This document shows, piece by piece, positions 7,206 through 15,917 of a stretch of DNA of 64,000 bases; position 1 is the first letter of the stretch; each line of letters starts with the position of its first letter. Where the stretch lies: positions 62,001 to 126,000 of the forward strand of contig NZ_JAMTCS010000011.1 in the NCBI RefSeq assembly GCF_024171955.1, read 5' to 3'. A program made the translations under genes and the position numbers. The DNA is from Promicromonospora thailandica. GTDB taxonomy: Bacteria; Actinomycetota; Actinomycetes; Actinomycetales; Cellulomonadaceae. Under the pieces are notes generated by a model. The model made no database searches, was not told the origin of the DNA, and saw nothing but the letters and a program-made list of their open reading frames with translations.

Positions 7206-9416
7206 GTGAGCGTCGTCTCCAACCCGCCCCGGTCCGCGCCCGGACCGGGGTCCCCGGGCACGCCGCAGGACGCGCGGCCCGTTCCGGACGACGCCGCCCG
7301 CCCGCCCGCGCACGCCGCGCCGCGCGGGCGCTCGGGGCACATCCCCGAGCTGCACGGCCTGCGCGGGCTCGCGCTCGCCCTCGTGGTGGCGTTCCACCTC
7401 TTCGGCAACGGCCGCGTCTCGGGCGGCGTCGACGTCTTCCTCGTGCTGTCCGGGTTCCTGGCGACCGGCTCCCTGCTGCGCCGCGCCGAGCGCCGTGAGC
7501 TGCGCCTGGGCGAGCACTACGGGCGCACGTTCGCGCGGCTCGTGCCGCCCGCGCTCCTGGTGCTCGTGGCGACGGCGGCCCTGGCCTGGTGGGTCATGCC
7601 CCGCGGCATCTGGGCGCAGACCGGCCGGGAGATCCTGGCCTCCGCCCTGTACTTCGTGAACTGGGAGATGATCTCGGGCCAGCTCGCGTACGGCGCGGCC
7701 GGGCCGCAGACCAGCCCGCTGCAGCACTTCTGGTCGATGTCGGTCCAGGGCCAGTTCTTCCTCGCCTGGCCGGTCGTGGTCCTGGTGGTCGTCGCCCTCG
7801 CGCGCCTGGTCCGCGTCAGCGGCCGGGGGCTGCTGCTCGTGGTGGTCGCGGGGGCGAGCGTCGCGTCGTTCGTCTTCGCCCAGGAGCTGCACGCCGCCGA
7901 CCAGCCGGTCGCGTACTTCCACTCGTGGGCGCGGTTCTGGGAGCTGGGGATCGGCGGCTTCCTCGCGCTGGCCCTGCCGTGGTTCCGGCTGCCCGGCGCC
8001 GTGCGCCCGCTGCTCGGCTGGGCGGGCCTGGGCCTGGTGGTCTCGAGCGGCTTCCTGCTCGACGGCGGCGCCCTGTTCCCCGGCGCGTGGGCCCTCTGGC
8101 CGGTGGGCGGCGCGCTGCTGGTGCTGCTGGGCTCCGGCGGGAGCGCGGGCTGGGGTCCGCGCGGCCTGCTCCAGCTGGCCCCGCTGCGCTTCGTGGCCGA
8201 CATCTCTTACGCGCTGTACCTGTGGCACTGGCCCCTGCTCATCGCCTACCTGCACCACACCGGTCTCGAGCGGGTCGACGCGGTGGGCGCGGCGGCCATC
8301 CTGAGCACGTCGGTGCTGCTGTCGTGGCTCACCACGAAGCTGGTGGCCGACCCGGCGCAGCGGTTCCGGGAGGCGTTCGGCGGGGTGCGGGCGCTCGTGG
8401 CCGCCGCCGTGTGCGTGTCGCTCGTGGCGGGCGGAGCCGTGGCGGGCGTGCGCCTGCTCGAGCGGCAGGACGCGCAGCTCCTCGCCGAGGCGGAGGCCGT
8501 GGCCGAGGCGGTCGGCGACGACGACGGCGCCTCCGACTACCCGGGCGCCCTGGCCCTGGACCCGCGGCACACCGACCCGGTCCCGGACGTGGCCGTGCAG
8601 CCCGCGGCCGCCGTCGCGGCGCAGGACCGGCCCGCGGTCGACGACGACGGCTGCATCCAGGACAACCACGAGACGCCGGGGGCCGACGCCCCGCTGCTCT
8701 GCACGCTGAGCGACGCGCCGGACCCGCGGCGCGTGGTGGTCATGGTGGGCGACTCGCACACGATCCAGTGGGCGCCCGCGATGACGGAGATCGGCGCGGA
8801 CGAGGGCTGGCGGGTGCTGCTCCTGGCCCGGCGCGGCTGCCGGCTCCAGGTGCCGCCCGCCGGCGAGCAGGCCGACCTGACGGACATGTGCTGGAGCTGG
8901 CGGGCCAACGCGATGAAGCTGCTCCGGCAGCTGCGGCCGGACGCCGTGATGGTGGTCGGCACCCGCACCTCGACCATCGCGCCGGGCGACAAGGTCAACC
9001 CGGCCGAGACCCGGGCCTGGAAGCGGCTCGACCGGGCGGGCATCCGGGTGGTGACGCTGCGGGACAACCCGCGGTTCGAGTTCGACATGCCGGCCTGTGT
9101 GGAGGAGCACCCGGACGGCACGGGCTGCACGCGGCCCCGCGCGGACGCCTTCTCGCCGGTCAATCCGGTGCGCCAGGCCGAGGGTGCCCCGCGGTCGGCG
9201 GCGCACCTCGACCTGACGCCGCACATCTGCGGTCCGGTGCTGTGCAAGGGCGTGGTCGGCAACGTGCTCGTCTACCGGGACGACGACCACATGACCGCCA
9301 CCTACGCGACGACCCTCGCCGAACCGCTGCACGCCGCGCTGCGTGCCCGGGCCGGCTGGCTGTTCCGCGACCGCCCGCAGACCCCGCAGACCCCGCCCCT
9401 CCAGACCCACCCCTGA
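7206..9416 (+). CDS. acyltransferase-3 / SGNH fusion protein (OafA type)
   Basis: Membrane acyltransferase of 736 residues that would O-acylate a surface glycan or peptidoglycan. Residues 1-45 are a Pro/Arg-rich cytoplasmic tail. Residues ~49-420 are the ten-helix AT3 domain, with the opening LHGLRGLALALVVAFHLFG, the GGVDVFLVLSGFL loop and ISYALYLWHWPLL. Residues ~480-736 are an extracytoplasmic SGNH domain, with GDSH (nucleophile Ser near 516) and the closing DDDH (~693-696) supplying Asp and His. GTG 7206 follows GGAGG by 8 nt. A near relative is encoded at 12392-14668. The acyl group and acceptor cannot be read from the sequence. Confidence 0.9.
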   Translation: MSVVSNPPRSAPGPGSPGTPQDARPVPDDAARPPAHAAPRGRSGHIPELHGLRGLALALVVAFHLFGNGRVSGGVDVFLVLSGFLATGSLLRRAERRELRLGEHYGRTFARLVPPALLVLVATAALAWWVMPRGIWAQTGREILASALYFVNWEMISGQLAYGAAGPQTSPLQHFWSMSVQGQFFLAWPVVVLVVVALARLVRVSGRGLLLVVVAGASVASFVFAQELHAADQPVAYFHSWARFWELGIGGFLALALPWFRLPGAVRPLLGWAGLGLVVSSGFLLDGGALFPGAWALWPVGGALLVLLGSGGSAGWGPRGLLQLAPLRFVADISYALYLWHWPLLIAYLHHTGLERVDAVGAAAILSTSVLLSWLTTKLVADPAQRFREAFGGVRALVAAAVCVSLVAGGAVAGVRLLERQDAQLLAEAEAVAEAVGDDDGASDYPGALALDPRHTDPVPDVAVQPAAAVAAQDRPAVDDDGCIQDNHETPGADAPLLCTLSDAPDPRRVVVMVGDSHTIQWAPAMTEIGADEGWRVLLLARRGCRLQVPPAGEQADLTDMCWSWRANAMKLLRQLRPDAVMVVGTRTSTIAPGDKVNPAETRAWKRLDRAGIRVVTLRDNPRFEFDMPACVEEHPDGTGCTRPRADAFSPVNPVRQAEGAPRSAAHLDLTPHICGPVLCKGVVGNVLVYRDDDHMTATYATTLAEPLHAALRARAGWLFRDRPQTPQTPPLQTHP

Positions 9417-9417
9417 G

Positions 9418-9484
9418 CCCGCTGAGTGCGGGATCTTCGCCCTCCCGAAGCCGCGCAGAGGGCGAAGATCCCGCACTCAGCGGG
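9418..9484. repeat. 26-bp perfect inverted repeat between convergent genes
   Basis: Left arm 9418-9443 begins CCCGCTGAGTGCGGGATCTT; right arm 9459-9484 is its exact reverse complement; the loop is 15 nt. It lies 1 bp after the acyltransferase stop and 6 bp before the subtilase stop, so it can terminate both. The arm is longer and more perfect than the window's other terminators and begins in sequence that looks non-terminator-like, so it may be a repeat-family copy. Confidence 0.8.
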
Positions 9485-9490
9485 TGTGGG

Positions 9491-10987
9491 TCAGGGGGTG
9501 ACCGCCTCCAGGGCGTCGGCGATGCCCTCCCCGTAGTAGCTGTTGTTCGCCGGGGTGCCCACGCAGGCCGGACCCGAGGCGGTGGTGCACTCGTGGTCGT
9601 CGGCCTGGGTGCGGACCGCCGCCTCCAGGCGGGCCGGGCTCCACCGCGGGTGCGCGGACTTCAGCAGCGCGAGCACGCCGGCCACGTGCGGGGACGCCAT
9701 CGAGGTGCCGCTCTTGAGGCCCCAGGTGCCGTCCAGCTCGGTGGACAGGATGGAGCTGCCCGGCGCCGCCACGTCGATCACGTCGAGTCCGCGGTTGGAG
9801 AACGAGCTCAGGGCGGTGGTCTGGGTCAGCGACGAGACCGTGACCACGCCGTCGAGCTCCGCGGGGATGTCCTCGCAGCCCGAGTTGATGACGCGCTGGA
9901 TCGGCGTCGAGTCGTTCGGGCTGCTCGTGTCCGTGGTGTTGTTCGCCAGGTCGGTCGCGGCGTTGCCCGCGGCGGCGGCGTGCACCACGCCCCGGCGGGT
10001 CGAGAACTCGACCGCGCGGCGCACGGCCTCCTTCGCGGCACGCTGGTCGGGCTGGTCCTCGCACCAGTACATGAACGGGTCCACGTAGTACGAGTTGTTG
10101 GTGACGTCCATGTGCCGCAGGCCGGCCCAGACGAACCCGCAGACGGCGTACTCGGGGTAGATGAACCCGTCGTCGTTCACGACCTTGACCGAGGCCAGCC
10201 GGACACCCGGCGCGACGCCCACGATGCCGGTGCCGTTCCGCGCGGCGGCGATGGTGCCCGCCACGTGCGTGCCGTGGTCGGACGTCGTGGGCAGCCAGCC
10301 GGTCCGCGACAGGTCGGGCCGGCCGCCGTCCGTGCAGTTCACGGACTGCTTGGCGTCGACCTGCCCGGCGAGGTCAGGGTGCGACGCCTCGATGCCGGAG
10401 TCCAGCACGCCCACGGTGACGCGGGACGAGCCGTCGTTCACGTCGATGGCCTGGTCGGCCTTGATCATCTGCATGTCCCACTGCGTCACCTCGCCGGGGT
10501 CGTCGGCGGCGGCGCTCAGGGACGGGCCGTCGACGGTGCCGCCCACGGTGTCCTTCTTCGCCTGGCCGACCACCGCCTTGCCCCGCTGGGTGCCCGCGGG
10601 GGCGTCGGTGCCCGGGGTGCCCTCGGTGGGGGAGACCGTGCGGGTGACGCCGACCGACTCCACCACGCCGAACCGGTCGGCGGCGACCACGTCCTCGCGG
10701 AAGGAGCCGTTGGCGGAGTGCACCACGACCACGCCGATCTGCGGCCAGGTCTGCACGACGACGCCGTCGGCCCGCGTGATCGCCTTGACCGCGAGGGCCG
10801 TGTCGCGTGCGGTGGCCCGGTCGGTGTTGACCACGTAGGAGAACAGGGCCCCGTCCGGCGTGACGACGGGGACGGGGGTCGACACCGGCTCGTCCGCGGC
10901 GTTTCCGGCGACGCCGCCGAGCGCGGTCAGCGCGAGCGTCGCCGCCGTGGCGACGGCGACGGCGCGCCGGGTGTGGGAGATGCGCAT
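9491..10987 (-). CDS. secreted subtilisin-like serine protease (S8)
   Basis: A 498-residue exported endopeptidase. A signal peptide covers about residues 1-30 (MRISHTRR, hydrophobic core, AGNAAD cleavage region), followed by a ~130-residue propeptide. The S8 catalytic triad is Asp196 in VLDSGIEASHPDL, His238 in DHGTHVAGT, and Ser429 in GTSMASPHVAG, with oxyanion Asn342 in AAAGN. The protein ends just after the protease domain, so there is no wall-binding or P-domain and it is probably released. ATG 10987 has AGGAG upstream. A TAGGTT (11042-11037) is a possible -10. Its substrate is unknown; the surrounding surface-modification genes give no direct link. Confidence 0.92.
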   Translation of the reverse strand: MRISHTRRAVAVATAATLALTALGGVAGNAADEPVSTPVPVVTPDGALFSYVVNTDRATARDTALAVKAITRADGVVVQTWPQIGVVVVHSANGSFREDVVAADRFGVVESVGVTRTVSPTEGTPGTDAPAGTQRGKAVVGQAKKDTVGGTVDGPSLSAAADDPGEVTQWDMQMIKADQAIDVNDGSSRVTVGVLDSGIEASHPDLAGQVDAKQSVNCTDGGRPDLSRTGWLPTTSDHGTHVAGTIAAARNGTGIVGVAPGVRLASVKVVNDDGFIYPEYAVCGFVWAGLRHMDVTNNSYYVDPFMYWCEDQPDQRAAKEAVRRAVEFSTRRGVVHAAAAGNAATDLANNTTDTSSPNDSTPIQRVINSGCEDIPAELDGVVTVSSLTQTTALSSFSNRGLDVIDVAAPGSSILSTELDGTWGLKSGTSMASPHVAGVLALLKSAHPRWSPARLEAAVRTQADDHECTTASGPACVGTPANNSYYGEGIADALEAVTP

Positions 10988-11102
10988 GGATCACTCTCCT
11001 GGATGAAGGCAGGCCCCCGGGTGGGACCCGTAGGGCAACCTACGCGCTGTCGCGCAGATCGCCAGCCCATCCGCGCATTCGTTAACCGGGGTGAAACACG
11101 CG

Positions 11103-12347
11103 TCAGCGCGCACCCGTCCCGGCCGCCGCGGGCTCCCGCCCGGCCGCCGCAGGCTCCGGGGCACCCGCGGCCGGGGCCGCGGCCGCCTCGGGCGCCACGG
11201 CCGGCGTCCCGGCCGCTGCGCCGCCACCGCGGACGAGGGGCGGGTCGAGCAGCTCGAGCCGCGCGAACGCGCGCCGCAGCCCGTCCCGCAGCACGGGCGC
11301 CAGCGGCTTCTCCACGAACCGCTGGATCAGCCAGGCCATGACCAGGACCACGGCGATCGCGACACCGAGCACCACGTACCGCGGCAGCGCGTCGTGCAGC
11401 AGGTGGATGATCCACCAGCCCCAGTACTCGTGCACGAGGTAGAGCGGGTAGGTGAGCGCGCCCGCCGTCGTCAGCCAGGCTGCCGAGACGTTCCGCAGCC
11501 GCGTGAGCGTCGCGAGCCCGACCAGGGCGAACGAGCCGACGACGGCCGCCGTCGACAGCAGGTCCGGCACCGCACGCTCGGTGTTGGCGATGATGATGCC
11601 CGCGGTCTCCCGGCCCGACCAGGCGGAGCCCAGGATCACGTTCTCGGCCAGCACCAGCCAGGCGACCAGCGAGCGCCGGTCCTTCGTGAGCAGGAACAGC
11701 GCCATGCCTCCGGCGAACAGCGGGGCGTAGTCCCACACGAGCAGGTCGGCCACCAGCGTCAGCTCGGCCTGGTGCGCCATGGCGCCCAGGGCGGGCCACA
11801 GGGCGGCGAACGCGAGCACCCGCGCACCGGTGAGGCCGAGCACGAGCAGGATGCCGACCAGCACGTAGAACCGCAGCTCGACCCAGAGCGTCCAGTAGAC
11901 GCCGTCGACGTGCGGCACGCCGAATGCCGTCTGCAGCATCGTGAGGTTCACGCCCGTGACGGAGAGGTCCACGTTGTCGCGGCGGTCCGGCCACAGCACG
12001 ATCAGGAGGAACCCGGTGAGCAGCACCGCCACCCAGTAGGCGGGGTACAGGCGCGTGATCCGCGAGATCGCGTAGGAGCGCACGTCGCGGCCCCAGGCGG
12101 TGAGCAGGATGACGAAGCCCGAGATGACGAAGAAGAGGTCGACGCCGAAGGCGCCGAAGGCCGTCAGGTCGGACAGGCCAGGGAACACCCGGGCGGGCGG
12201 CTCGCCCCAGGAGGGGTTGCCCAGCGCCGTGTAGTGGAACAGCATCACCGCCAGGGCGGCGACGAACCGCAGTCCGTCGAGCACGCCCATCCGGGCGCGC
12301 TTCGTGCGGGGCGGGCGGGCGGCGGAGGAGTCAGTCTGGGCGGGCAC
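11103..12347 (-). CDS. acyltransferase-3 family membrane protein
   Basis: A 414-residue O-acyltransferase without an SGNH domain. The AT3 hallmarks are LDGLRFVAALAVMLFHYTA near the N-terminus, GVDLFFVISGFVILL, RITRLYPAYWVAV and the late ALTYPLYLVHE motif, across about ten helices. The last ~45 residues are a low-complexity Ala/Pro/Gly tail. I chose GTG 12347 because TAGGTT (12360-12355) ends 7 nt before it, which fits a leaderless start; ATG 12290 is the alternative. Relatives acylate exopolysaccharides, lipids or antibiotics. It lies 44 bp after the AT3-SGNH gene stop, in the same direction, and may be co-transcribed with it. Confidence 0.88.
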   Translation of the reverse strand: MPAQTDSSAARPPRTKRARMGVLDGLRFVAALAVMLFHYTALGNPSWGEPPARVFPGLSDLTAFGAFGVDLFFVISGFVILLTAWGRDVRSYAISRITRLYPAYWVAVLLTGFLLIVLWPDRRDNVDLSVTGVNLTMLQTAFGVPHVDGVYWTLWVELRFYVLVGILLVLGLTGARVLAFAALWPALGAMAHQAELTLVADLLVWDYAPLFAGGMALFLLTKDRRSLVAWLVLAENVILGSAWSGRETAGIIIANTERAVPDLLSTAAVVGSFALVGLATLTRLRNVSAAWLTTAGALTYPLYLVHEYWGWWIIHLLHDALPRYVVLGVAIAVVLVMAWLIQRFVEKPLAPVLRDGLRRAFARLELLDPPLVRGGGAAAGTPAVAPEAAAAPAAGAPEPAAAGREPAAAGTGAR

Positions 12348-12391
12348 GCGCGAAAACCTACCAAATCGGTATGAGAGAGCTGGATGCGATG

Positions 12392-14668
12392 TCACGAGAC
12401 CGCGGAGCCGGTGAACAGCCACGGTGCGACCGACTCGAGCTGCACGCCGATCACCGGCGTGAGTGTACGCACGTAGGTGCTGGTCAGGTGATCGTCGTCG
12501 CGATAGACGAGCACGTTGCCCACCACCGCCGAGCACGTCACCGGACCACAGATCGCGTCGGTCAGGTCGAGGTGCACGGCCGAGGCGGGTACGCCGTCCG
12601 CCGTGGTCAGGGGTGAGACGGCGGCGAGCTGTTCCGCACGGGGGCGGCCGCAGGCGTCGGGGATGTTCTCGCTCTCCAGGCAGACGGGCACGAACCACTC
12701 GAACCGCGGGTTGTCCCGGACGGTGACCACGCGCACCCCGGCGTCGGCCAGCACGCGCCACGCCCCGGCCTGGCCGGGCAGGACGCGTTCGGGCGACCCG
12801 TCCTCGAAGGTGTGCGTACCTACCACGACGACGGCGTCGGGCCGCGCCGCTACGAGCGCGTCCAGCGCCCGCTCGTTCCACGCGGCGCACGACGGCGGGT
12901 AGGGCAGGCCGCCCTCGCCGGACGTCGCCAGCCGGCAGCCCTGCGTGAGCATCTCGCGCAGCTCCCAGCCGTGCTCGCGGGCGAGCGCCGCGAACGCCTC
13001 CTGGTACTGGAGCTCGTGCGAGGCCCCCACCAGGTAGACGACGGCGGAGGGGTGGTCCTGTCGCACGACCGCGCAGTCCAGGAGCTCGGACCGGTCGGTG
13101 TCCTGGGGGCAGGCGGCCGGCGGGCGGTCGTCGGCGGCCGCCCAGGTCGCGGGACGGAAGGGGGCCGACGGCGTGACCCCGAGCGCGGCGTCCGGCCCGA
13201 GGGCTGCCGCGCCGGGGTGGTCGGGCGACGGCACGCGCAGGCCGGCGACGTCGTGCCGCGCCGCGGCGTCGTGCGCGGCGGCCGCCGCCTGGGTGCAGCC
13301 GAGGAGGAGCAGGGCGCCGCCGGCCAGGGCCGCGGAGACCCACCGCGCGGGCGGTGCGGCGCCGGTCGGCGCGGCGGTGGCGGGCGGTGCCCCTGCGGTC
13401 GGCGGCGGGTCTGCGACCGGCGGCGACCTGCGGGCCGACGGCGCGGGCCGGCCGGTGGCACGGGCGAGCACGGGTTCGGCGACCCAGCGTGTGGTGAGCC
13501 ACGCGAGCGCCGTCGAGACCAGGAGCACCCCGGCGGCGGCGAGCGGGCCGGCGTCGTCGGCTCCGGTGGCCAGGAGCCACAGCACCAGCACCGGCCAGTG
13601 CCAGAGGTACAGGGCGTACGAGACCCGCCCGCCCCACCGCAGGGGTGCGCTGCCGAGCACGCCCCGGACGGACCGGTCCGGGTGCCGCCGCGGCGAGGTC
13701 GCGTTCGAGAACGACCTGAGGGACCGATCCGGGGCCTCCGGCGCCCCGGAGGTCGTTCTCGGAGGCGATCCCGCCGGGACGGGGGACGGGAGCGGGGTGG
13801 GCAGGAGGGCCGTCAGGGTCAGGAGGGCGCCCGTGACCGGCAGGAGGGTCCAGTGGCCCGGGAAGGCGGTGGCGCCGTCGACCAGGAGGCCCGAGCCGCA
13901 GACCAGGGCGAGGCCGGCCCAGCCCAGCGCGGTGCGCAGGCGGCCGGGCAGCCGGCCGGGCAGGCCCGGGGCGAGGGCCAGGAGTGCGCCGGCCCCGAGC
14001 TCCCAGAACCGCGCGAACGTGCTGAGGTAGGCCACGGGCTGGTCCACGCCCACGAGCAGGACCGCGTGGGCGAACGACGCGACGGTCGCGGCGAGCGTCA
14101 CGGCGGCGACCAGCCGGGCGGGGGCCGGGCGTCGACGGCCGACCCGGGAGCGCCGGGCGACGGCGACCAGGCTCAGCACCACGAGGGGCCACACGGCGAG
14201 GAACTGGCCCAGCACCGACAGCGACCAGAAGTGCTGCAGGGGGCTCGCGGCGGGTCCGGCGGCGCCGTAGGCGAGGGCGCCGCGGACCAGCTCCCAGTTC
14301 TCCCAGGAGGTGGCGGCGGCCCCGACCTCACGCAGCCCCGCCGACCGGCCCGCGCGGGGCGCGACCAGCAGCGCGACGGTGACCGCGCCCAGCACCACGA
14401 GCGCCGCGGGCAGGAGCCGGGCCAGCGAGCGTGCGTAGTGCACCGTCAGCCGGAGGGTGCCGTCCTCGGCGCGGCGCAGCAGCGTGCTCGTGGCGAAGTA
14501 GCCGGAGAGCACGAGGAACACGTCGACACCGCCGGAGACCCGGCCGTGGCCGAACAGGTGGAAGACGACCACCAGCAGCAGGGCGAGCCCGCGCAGCCCG
14601 TCGACGGCCGCGACCCGCCCACCGCGCACGGGTTCGCGGGGGCGGGTCGCGCCTGTCGTGGAGACCAC
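12392..14668 (-). CDS. acyltransferase-3 / SGNH fusion protein with variant GASH motif
   Basis: A 758-residue paralogue-like partner of the 7206-9416 protein. The AT3 domain opens with DGLRGLALLLVVVFHLFGHG, and the SGNH domain ends with YRDDDHLTSTY. Block I of SGNH reads GASH instead of GDSH: the Ser is kept but the Asp is Ala. Between two membrane helices there is a hydrophilic stretch (GSPPRTTSGAPEAPDRSLRS and following, to PDRSVRG) encoded by the inverted repeat at 13669-13761 and absent from the sister protein. A second Pro/Ala-rich linker joins the domains. The GTG at 14668 follows TAGCCT by 6 nt and lacks a ribosome site, suggesting a leaderless mRNA. Likely acceptor: cell-surface glycan. 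Confidence 0.88.
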   Translation of the reverse strand: MVSTTGATRPREPVRGGRVAAVDGLRGLALLLVVVFHLFGHGRVSGGVDVFLVLSGYFATSTLLRRAEDGTLRLTVHYARSLARLLPAALVVLGAVTVALLVAPRAGRSAGLREVGAAATSWENWELVRGALAYGAAGPAASPLQHFWSLSVLGQFLAVWPLVVLSLVAVARRSRVGRRRPAPARLVAAVTLAATVASFAHAVLLVGVDQPVAYLSTFARFWELGAGALLALAPGLPGRLPGRLRTALGWAGLALVCGSGLLVDGATAFPGHWTLLPVTGALLTLTALLPTPLPSPVPAGSPPRTTSGAPEAPDRSLRSFSNATSPRRHPDRSVRGVLGSAPLRWGGRVSYALYLWHWPVLVLWLLATGADDAGPLAAAGVLLVSTALAWLTTRWVAEPVLARATGRPAPSARRSPPVADPPPTAGAPPATAAPTGAAPPARWVSAALAGGALLLLGCTQAAAAAHDAAARHDVAGLRVPSPDHPGAAALGPDAALGVTPSAPFRPATWAAADDRPPAACPQDTDRSELLDCAVVRQDHPSAVVYLVGASHELQYQEAFAALAREHGWELREMLTQGCRLATSGEGGLPYPPSCAAWNERALDALVAARPDAVVVVGTHTFEDGSPERVLPGQAGAWRVLADAGVRVVTVRDNPRFEWFVPVCLESENIPDACGRPRAEQLAAVSPLTTADGVPASAVHLDLTDAICGPVTCSAVVGNVLVYRDDDHLTSTYVRTLTPVIGVQLESVAPWLFTGSAVS
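13669..13761. repeat. nested inverted repeat inside an acyltransferase gene
   Basis: CGAGAACGACCT at 13706-13717 is exactly inverted at 13750-13761, and flanking bases extend the pairing imperfectly to about 23 positions. Inside the loop, CCGGGGC and GCCCCGG form a second hairpin. GGACCGGTCC (13669-13678) and GGACCGATCC (13721-13730) are near-identical short repeats that give the repeated PDRS in the protein. The whole insert stays in frame with the host gene. Confidence 0.65.
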
Positions 14669-14737
14669 CGGAGCAGGCTAGAGCACCGGGTACCCCGCCG
14701 AACAGGTCGCGAGGTACCGGAGCCCGGGTGGTTTCCG

Positions 14738-15160
14738 TCAGGTGGTGACCTCGAGCGTCCCCGAGCTGCTCACCCAGTGGCCGATGCTCTTGCACGAATG
14801 GGCGGCGCCGTCGCAGCGCGCGATCCGGAAGCGGATCTTCGTGTTCTCCGGGAAGTCCTTGTTGCAGGTGCGGACACCTCCGCCCAGGAACCCGTCCTTG
14901 TTGCGGCAGATGCCCTCCCGGCCGGTGCTCGGGTGGCGCCAGATCACCCCGGTGCTGTACCCGTCGCTGCTGTCGTCGGTGACCCAGAAGTAGTCCCCGG
15001 TGGGCTTGTAGCAGCCCGAGCCCCAGGACTTCTCGATGCGTTCGGAGCACGACACGTAGTGGTCGACCGCCACGTTGTACTCGACTGTCGCGGCCTGTGC
15101 CGGTGCGGCGAAGACCATGGTCAGCAGCGTCAGGACGCCTACGATTCCTCGTCTCTTCAT
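14738..15160 (-). CDS. small secreted six-cysteine protein, function unknown
   Basis: A 140-residue protein with a clear signal peptide: MKRRG, hydrophobic core, and cleavage after AQA (~residue 23). The mature ~117 residues contain six Cys (in SCSE, SGCYK, GICRN, RTCNK, ARCDG, HSCKS), which could make three disulfides, and many aromatic and charged residues. I recognise no family. There is no ribosome site; instead an 8-bp hairpin (15161-15181) abuts the ATG. It could be an inhibitor, a toxin-like peptide or a structural wall protein; nothing in the sequence decides. The gene to its left is the AT3-SGNH protein, 69 bp away and in the same direction. Confidence 0.75.
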   Translation of the reverse strand: MKRRGIVGVLTLLTMVFAAPAQAATVEYNVAVDHYVSCSERIEKSWGSGCYKPTGDYFWVTDDSSDGYSTGVIWRHPSTGREGICRNKDGFLGGGVRTCNKDFPENTKIRFRIARCDGAAHSCKSIGHWVSSSGTLEVTT

Positions 15161-15181
15161 GGGCCGAGCGTGCCTCGGCCC
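15161..15181 (-). promoter_or_regulatory. hairpin abutting a start codon
   Basis: GGGCCGAG (15161-15168) pairs perfectly with CTCGGCCC (15174-15181) across a 5-nt loop. On the minus strand the stem ends exactly at the ATG of the small secreted protein, where a ribosome site would be expected. It could be an operator or an mRNA structure restricting translation. Confidence 0.45.
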
Positions 15182-15272
15182 GCCCGGACGAGGTTGCAGG
15201 ATGCTGCAGCGGCCCGGCCCCGCCCGCCGGGGTCACACACGACCGGCCCCCCGCCGGTGGTTCGATGTCCCT

Positions 15273-15917
15273 GTGATCCACACGACCGACTACGAGATCC
15301 AGGACGAGGCCCGCGTGCGCGACCTGGTCCGCACCCACGGCTGGGCCACGCTCGTCTCCGTGGCCGACGACGGCGCCCCCGTCGCCTCCCACCTGCCCGT
15401 GCTCCTGGAGGACACTCCGGAGGGTGAGCCCATGAGCCTGCTCACCCATGTCGGCCGCCCCGACGAGGTGCTGCACTCCCTCGACAGCGGGCGCGAGTCG
15501 CTGCTCGTCGTGCAGGGTCCGCACGGGTACGTGTCGCCCGGCTGGTACGAGATGACGCCCGCCGTGCCCACCTGGGACTACCTCGCGGTGCACCTGTGGT
15601 GCACGGTCGAGCTGCTCGGCCCCGAGGACACCTACGCGGTGCTGTCCGACACCGTGGACCGGTACGAGTCGGTCAGGCCCGAGCCCGTCCGGCTGCCGGA
15701 CGTCGAGGAGTACGCCCACCGCATCGCCAAGGGCGCCGCCGGGTTCCGCCTGCGGGTGGTCCGCTGGCAGGGCAAGGCGAAGCTCAGCCAGGACAAGCCC
15801 CGCGCCGTCGTCGAGCGCGTGGTCACGGCCCTGGAGTCCGACCCGCACTACGCGCAGCCGGCGCTCGCGGCCGAGGTCCGCGCGGAGCTGGCCCGCCGCC
15901 CGGCCGACGCGCCATGA
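15273..15917 (+). CDS. PaiB-like FMN-binding negative transcriptional regulator family protein
   Basis: A 214-residue split-barrel flavoprotein-fold protein of the PaiB/FMN_bind_2 family. The characteristic segments are WATLVSVADDGAPVASHLPV at the start, SLLTHVGRPDE, the HGYVSPGWY motif, PTWDYLAVHLW, and the closing GFRLRVVRWQGKAKLSQDK. Bacillus PaiB is described as affecting protease and sporulation genes, but most homologues are uncharacterised and may bind FMN or haem. TTCGAT ends 6 nt before GTG 15273 and there is no Shine-Dalgarno sequence, so the start looks leaderless. Its TGA overlaps the ATG of the amidohydrolase (ATGA), so the two are coupled. Confidence 0.85.
   Translation: MIHTTDYEIQDEARVRDLVRTHGWATLVSVADDGAPVASHLPVLLEDTPEGEPMSLLTHVGRPDEVLHSLDSGRESLLVVQGPHGYVSPGWYEMTPAVPTWDYLAVHLWCTVELLGPEDTYAVLSDTVDRYESVRPEPVRLPDVEEYAHRIAKGAAGFRLRVVRWQGKAKLSQDKPRAVVERVVTALESDPHYAQPALAAEVRAELARRPADAP

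Noticed and set aside
7589-11341. 1250-codon frame across the acyltransferase and subtilase region
   Set aside because: It crosses two well-supported genes on opposite strands and has Arg/Gly/Ala-rich low-complexity composition typical of GC-rich shadow frames.
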